Assembly (NCBI RefSeq): GCF_009664365.1
Contig: NZ_CP044310.1
Location: 514,501 to 578,500, forward strand
Reading direction: 5' to 3'
From: Paenibacillus xylanilyticus
GTDB lineage: Bacteria; Bacillota; Bacilli; Paenibacillales; Paenibacillaceae
DNA: 64,000 nt
Part shown: piece by piece, positions 62,816-64,000 of the stretch
Layout: each line of letters opens with the position of its first letter
How positions within the stretch are numbered: position 1 is the stretch's first letter
Made by a program: the position numbers and the translations under genes
Notes under the pieces: generated by a model
What the model saw: only the letters and a program-made list of their open reading frames with translations
Databases searched by the model: none
Told to the model about the DNA's origin: nothing

Positions 62816-63496
62816 ATGGAAATTAGCGGGCGAAAGGCACTTGTGATCGGGGCCACAGGTCTGGTGGGCAGCCTGCTCGTACATCGTTTGCTTCGGCAAC
62901 CGGAATATGGATTAGTTCGTATTCTGGTCAGGAAGCGACTGGACCTTGATCATCCCAAGCTTGAACAGTATGTGGTGGATTGGGATCAACTGGGAGACGC
63001 CAGGAATTTGTTTTACCCTATGGATGACTTATACTGCTGTCTGGGCACGACGATCAAAAAAGCAGGCAGTCAGGAACAATTTCGCAAGGTCGATCTTCAC
63101 TATCCGATAGAGGCGGCCAAACTTGCACATGAGCAAGGGGTGTCCCAGATGCTGGTGATTTCCTCCATGGGGGCGAATGCGGGCTCGCGAGTGTTTTATA
63201 GTCGAACCAAAGGGGAGATGGAGGAGGCTTTATCCTCGGTTGGTTTCCGATCTCTGCATATCTTTAGACCCTCTCTGATTCTGGGTGACCGCGGAGAAAA
63301 GCGTGTTGGAGAACAGCTTGCCGCCCGCCTGATGACGTTCATGGATCGCTGGATGAAGGGGAAAGCTGCCAAGTACCGGGCAATACATGCTTCCACCATC
63401 GCCAGGGCTATGATTAATATTGCGCTTGTTAGAGCCAAAGGCAACCATGTCTACTCCAATGAAGTGATTCATGCACTTGGAACAGAGAATTCCTGA
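62816..63496 (+). CDS. NAD(P)H-binding oxidoreductase (HTATIP2/YraR-like)
   Basis: A 226-residue atypical short-chain-dehydrogenase-fold protein. The cofactor motif is at the start (KALVIGATGLVGSLLVHRLL, TGxxGxxG). DDLYCCLGTTIKKAGSQEQFRKVDL and MLVISSMGANAGSRVFYSRTKGEMEEAL are hallmarks of the HTATIP2/TIP30-like and YraR families; Y-x3-K is present (YSRTKG). The likely role is an NADP-dependent reductase of unknown substrate. ATG 62816 is preferred over ATG 62810 because GGAGGG abuts the latter. 19 bp after the MFS stop. Confidence 0.87.
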   Translation: MEISGRKALVIGATGLVGSLLVHRLLRQPEYGLVRILVRKRLDLDHPKLEQYVVDWDQLGDARNLFYPMDDLYCCLGTTIKKAGSQEQFRKVDLHYPIEAAKLAHEQGVSQMLVISSMGANAGSRVFYSRTKGEMEEALSSVGFRSLHIFRPSLILGDRGEKRVGEQLAARLMTFMDRWMKGKAAKYRAIHASTIARAMINIALVRAKGNHVYSNEVIHALGTENS

Positions 63497-63568
63497 GATG
63501 TTTCTTGGCAGGAGAGGATCATGGTATAATAAGCTTCAAAACTTGAGAACATGAAGGAGAACCAGCCC

Positions 63569-63943
63569 ATGAAAAAACCAATTTCTACAGATCAGGCTCC
63601 AGGTGCGATCGGTCCATACAGCCAGGCTGTTGCTGCAGGCGATTTCGTCTACACATCCGGTCAGCTTGGCCTGAATCCCCAAACGGGAGAGTTCGGCGCA
63701 GATGTTCAGGAACAGACCCGCTTGTCCTTAAGTAATGTAAAAGCAATATTGGAAGCGGCAGGCACAAGCATGGATAAAGTCGTAAAAACGACTGTATTCC
63801 TGAAAGACATGAATGATTTTGTTCCTGTGAATGAGGTATACAGCACATTTTTCGAACAGCCTTACCCGGCACGCAGTGCGGTTGAAGTAGCTCGTTTGCC
63901 GAAGGATGCTCTTGTGGAGATCGAAGTTATCGCCCTGAAATAG
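63569..63943 (+). CDS. ridA: RidA family reactive-imine deaminase
   Basis: A 124-residue protein, exactly the family length, read from ATG 63569 with AAGGAG 9 bases upstream. Signatures: STDQAPGAIGPYSQAVAAGDFVYTSGQLGLNPQTGEF, VVKTTVFLKDMNDFVPVNEVYSTFF, YPARSAVEVARLPKDALVEIEVIA. It hydrolyses reactive 2-aminoacrylate-type enamines and imines from PLP enzymes; the Arg of PARSAV is the substrate-binding residue. The window ends in what may be its terminator (AAAAAGCCGATTCC at 63978 onward, cut). Confidence 0.95.
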   Translation: MKKPISTDQAPGAIGPYSQAVAAGDFVYTSGQLGLNPQTGEFGADVQEQTRLSLSNVKAILEAAGTSMDKVVKTTVFLKDMNDFVPVNEVYSTFFEQPYPARSAVEVARLPKDALVEIEVIALK

Positions 63944-64000
63944 AACAGGAGCACCCTTCTCCGAGTGTTAGAATACATAAAAAGCCGATTCCGAATGAGT

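Overview
The window looks like a chromosomal segment of a Paenibacillus-type, endospore-forming Firmicute. The evidence is strong AAGGAGG ribosome-binding sites, frequent GTG and TTG starts, S-layer (SLH) proteins, a large membrane-bound AraC-type sensor beside a sugar-binding lipoprotein, three YjcZ-like mini-proteins, a PL11 pectin lyase and a FosB thiol transferase. No rRNA, tRNA, CRISPR array or transposase gene was seen.

Left part (1-29,237): mostly ordinary accessory metabolism. It holds a truncated nitroreductase, an SLH protein, an AraC regulator divergent from a lactonase, and a rhamnogalacturonan lyase under a probable CcpA (cre) site. A sulfate uptake operon (sbp-cysT-cysW, then yezD) follows; it has a strong promoter, a short leader ORF and a structured terminator-like leader, and a 191-bp MITE-like element sits between cysT and cysW. 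Next come an orphan sugar-binding lipoprotein with its AraC sensor, an SLH-anchored acid phosphatase with an autotransporter-type beta repeat, a bifunctional NAD(P)HX repair enzyme, a BMP lipoprotein/chemoreceptor pair, a gamma-glutamyltransferase, an SDR enzyme and fosB.

Central part (27,675-45,380): the most remarkable region, apparently an undescribed hybrid pathway. An HTH-TPR (RNPP-like) regulator is divergent from about 15 tightly packed plus-strand genes. The first encodes a 63-residue peptide whose C-terminal half is a perfect (Ala-Arg-Ala-Ala-Ala)n repeat. It is followed by four KASIII-fold proteins (two with the active Cys, two without), an ATP-grasp ligase, a fold-type III PLP decarboxylase, an acyl carrier protein, an acyl-CoA dehydrogenase plus a half-length relative, a MATE exporter, an arginase-fold ureohydrolase, an LpxL-like acyltransferase, an M16 peptidase pair (one catalytic, one not) and a 4'-phosphopantetheinyl transferase. 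The ATP-grasp/decarboxylase/ACP trio resembles the butirosin BtrJ/BtrK/BtrI set that makes 4-aminobutyryl-ACP. The repeat peptide, peptidase pair and ureohydrolase suggest a ribosomal peptide cut at each repeat, perhaps with Arg converted to Orn, and joined to an ACP-built amino-acyl or fatty chain. The chemistry is inference; the gene content is seen directly.

Right part (45,503-64,000): an S9 peptidase, an APH-family kinase with a TPR-SUKH protein, and class I ribonucleotide reductase nrdA/nrdB behind a probable adenosylcobalamin riboswitch. Then follow a thiamine-binding protein, YjcZ-type mini-proteins, an ECF sigma/anti-sigma pair, an HD-GYP protein, a PAP2 phosphatase, a histidine kinase, an MFS transporter, an NAD-binding oxidoreductase and RidA.
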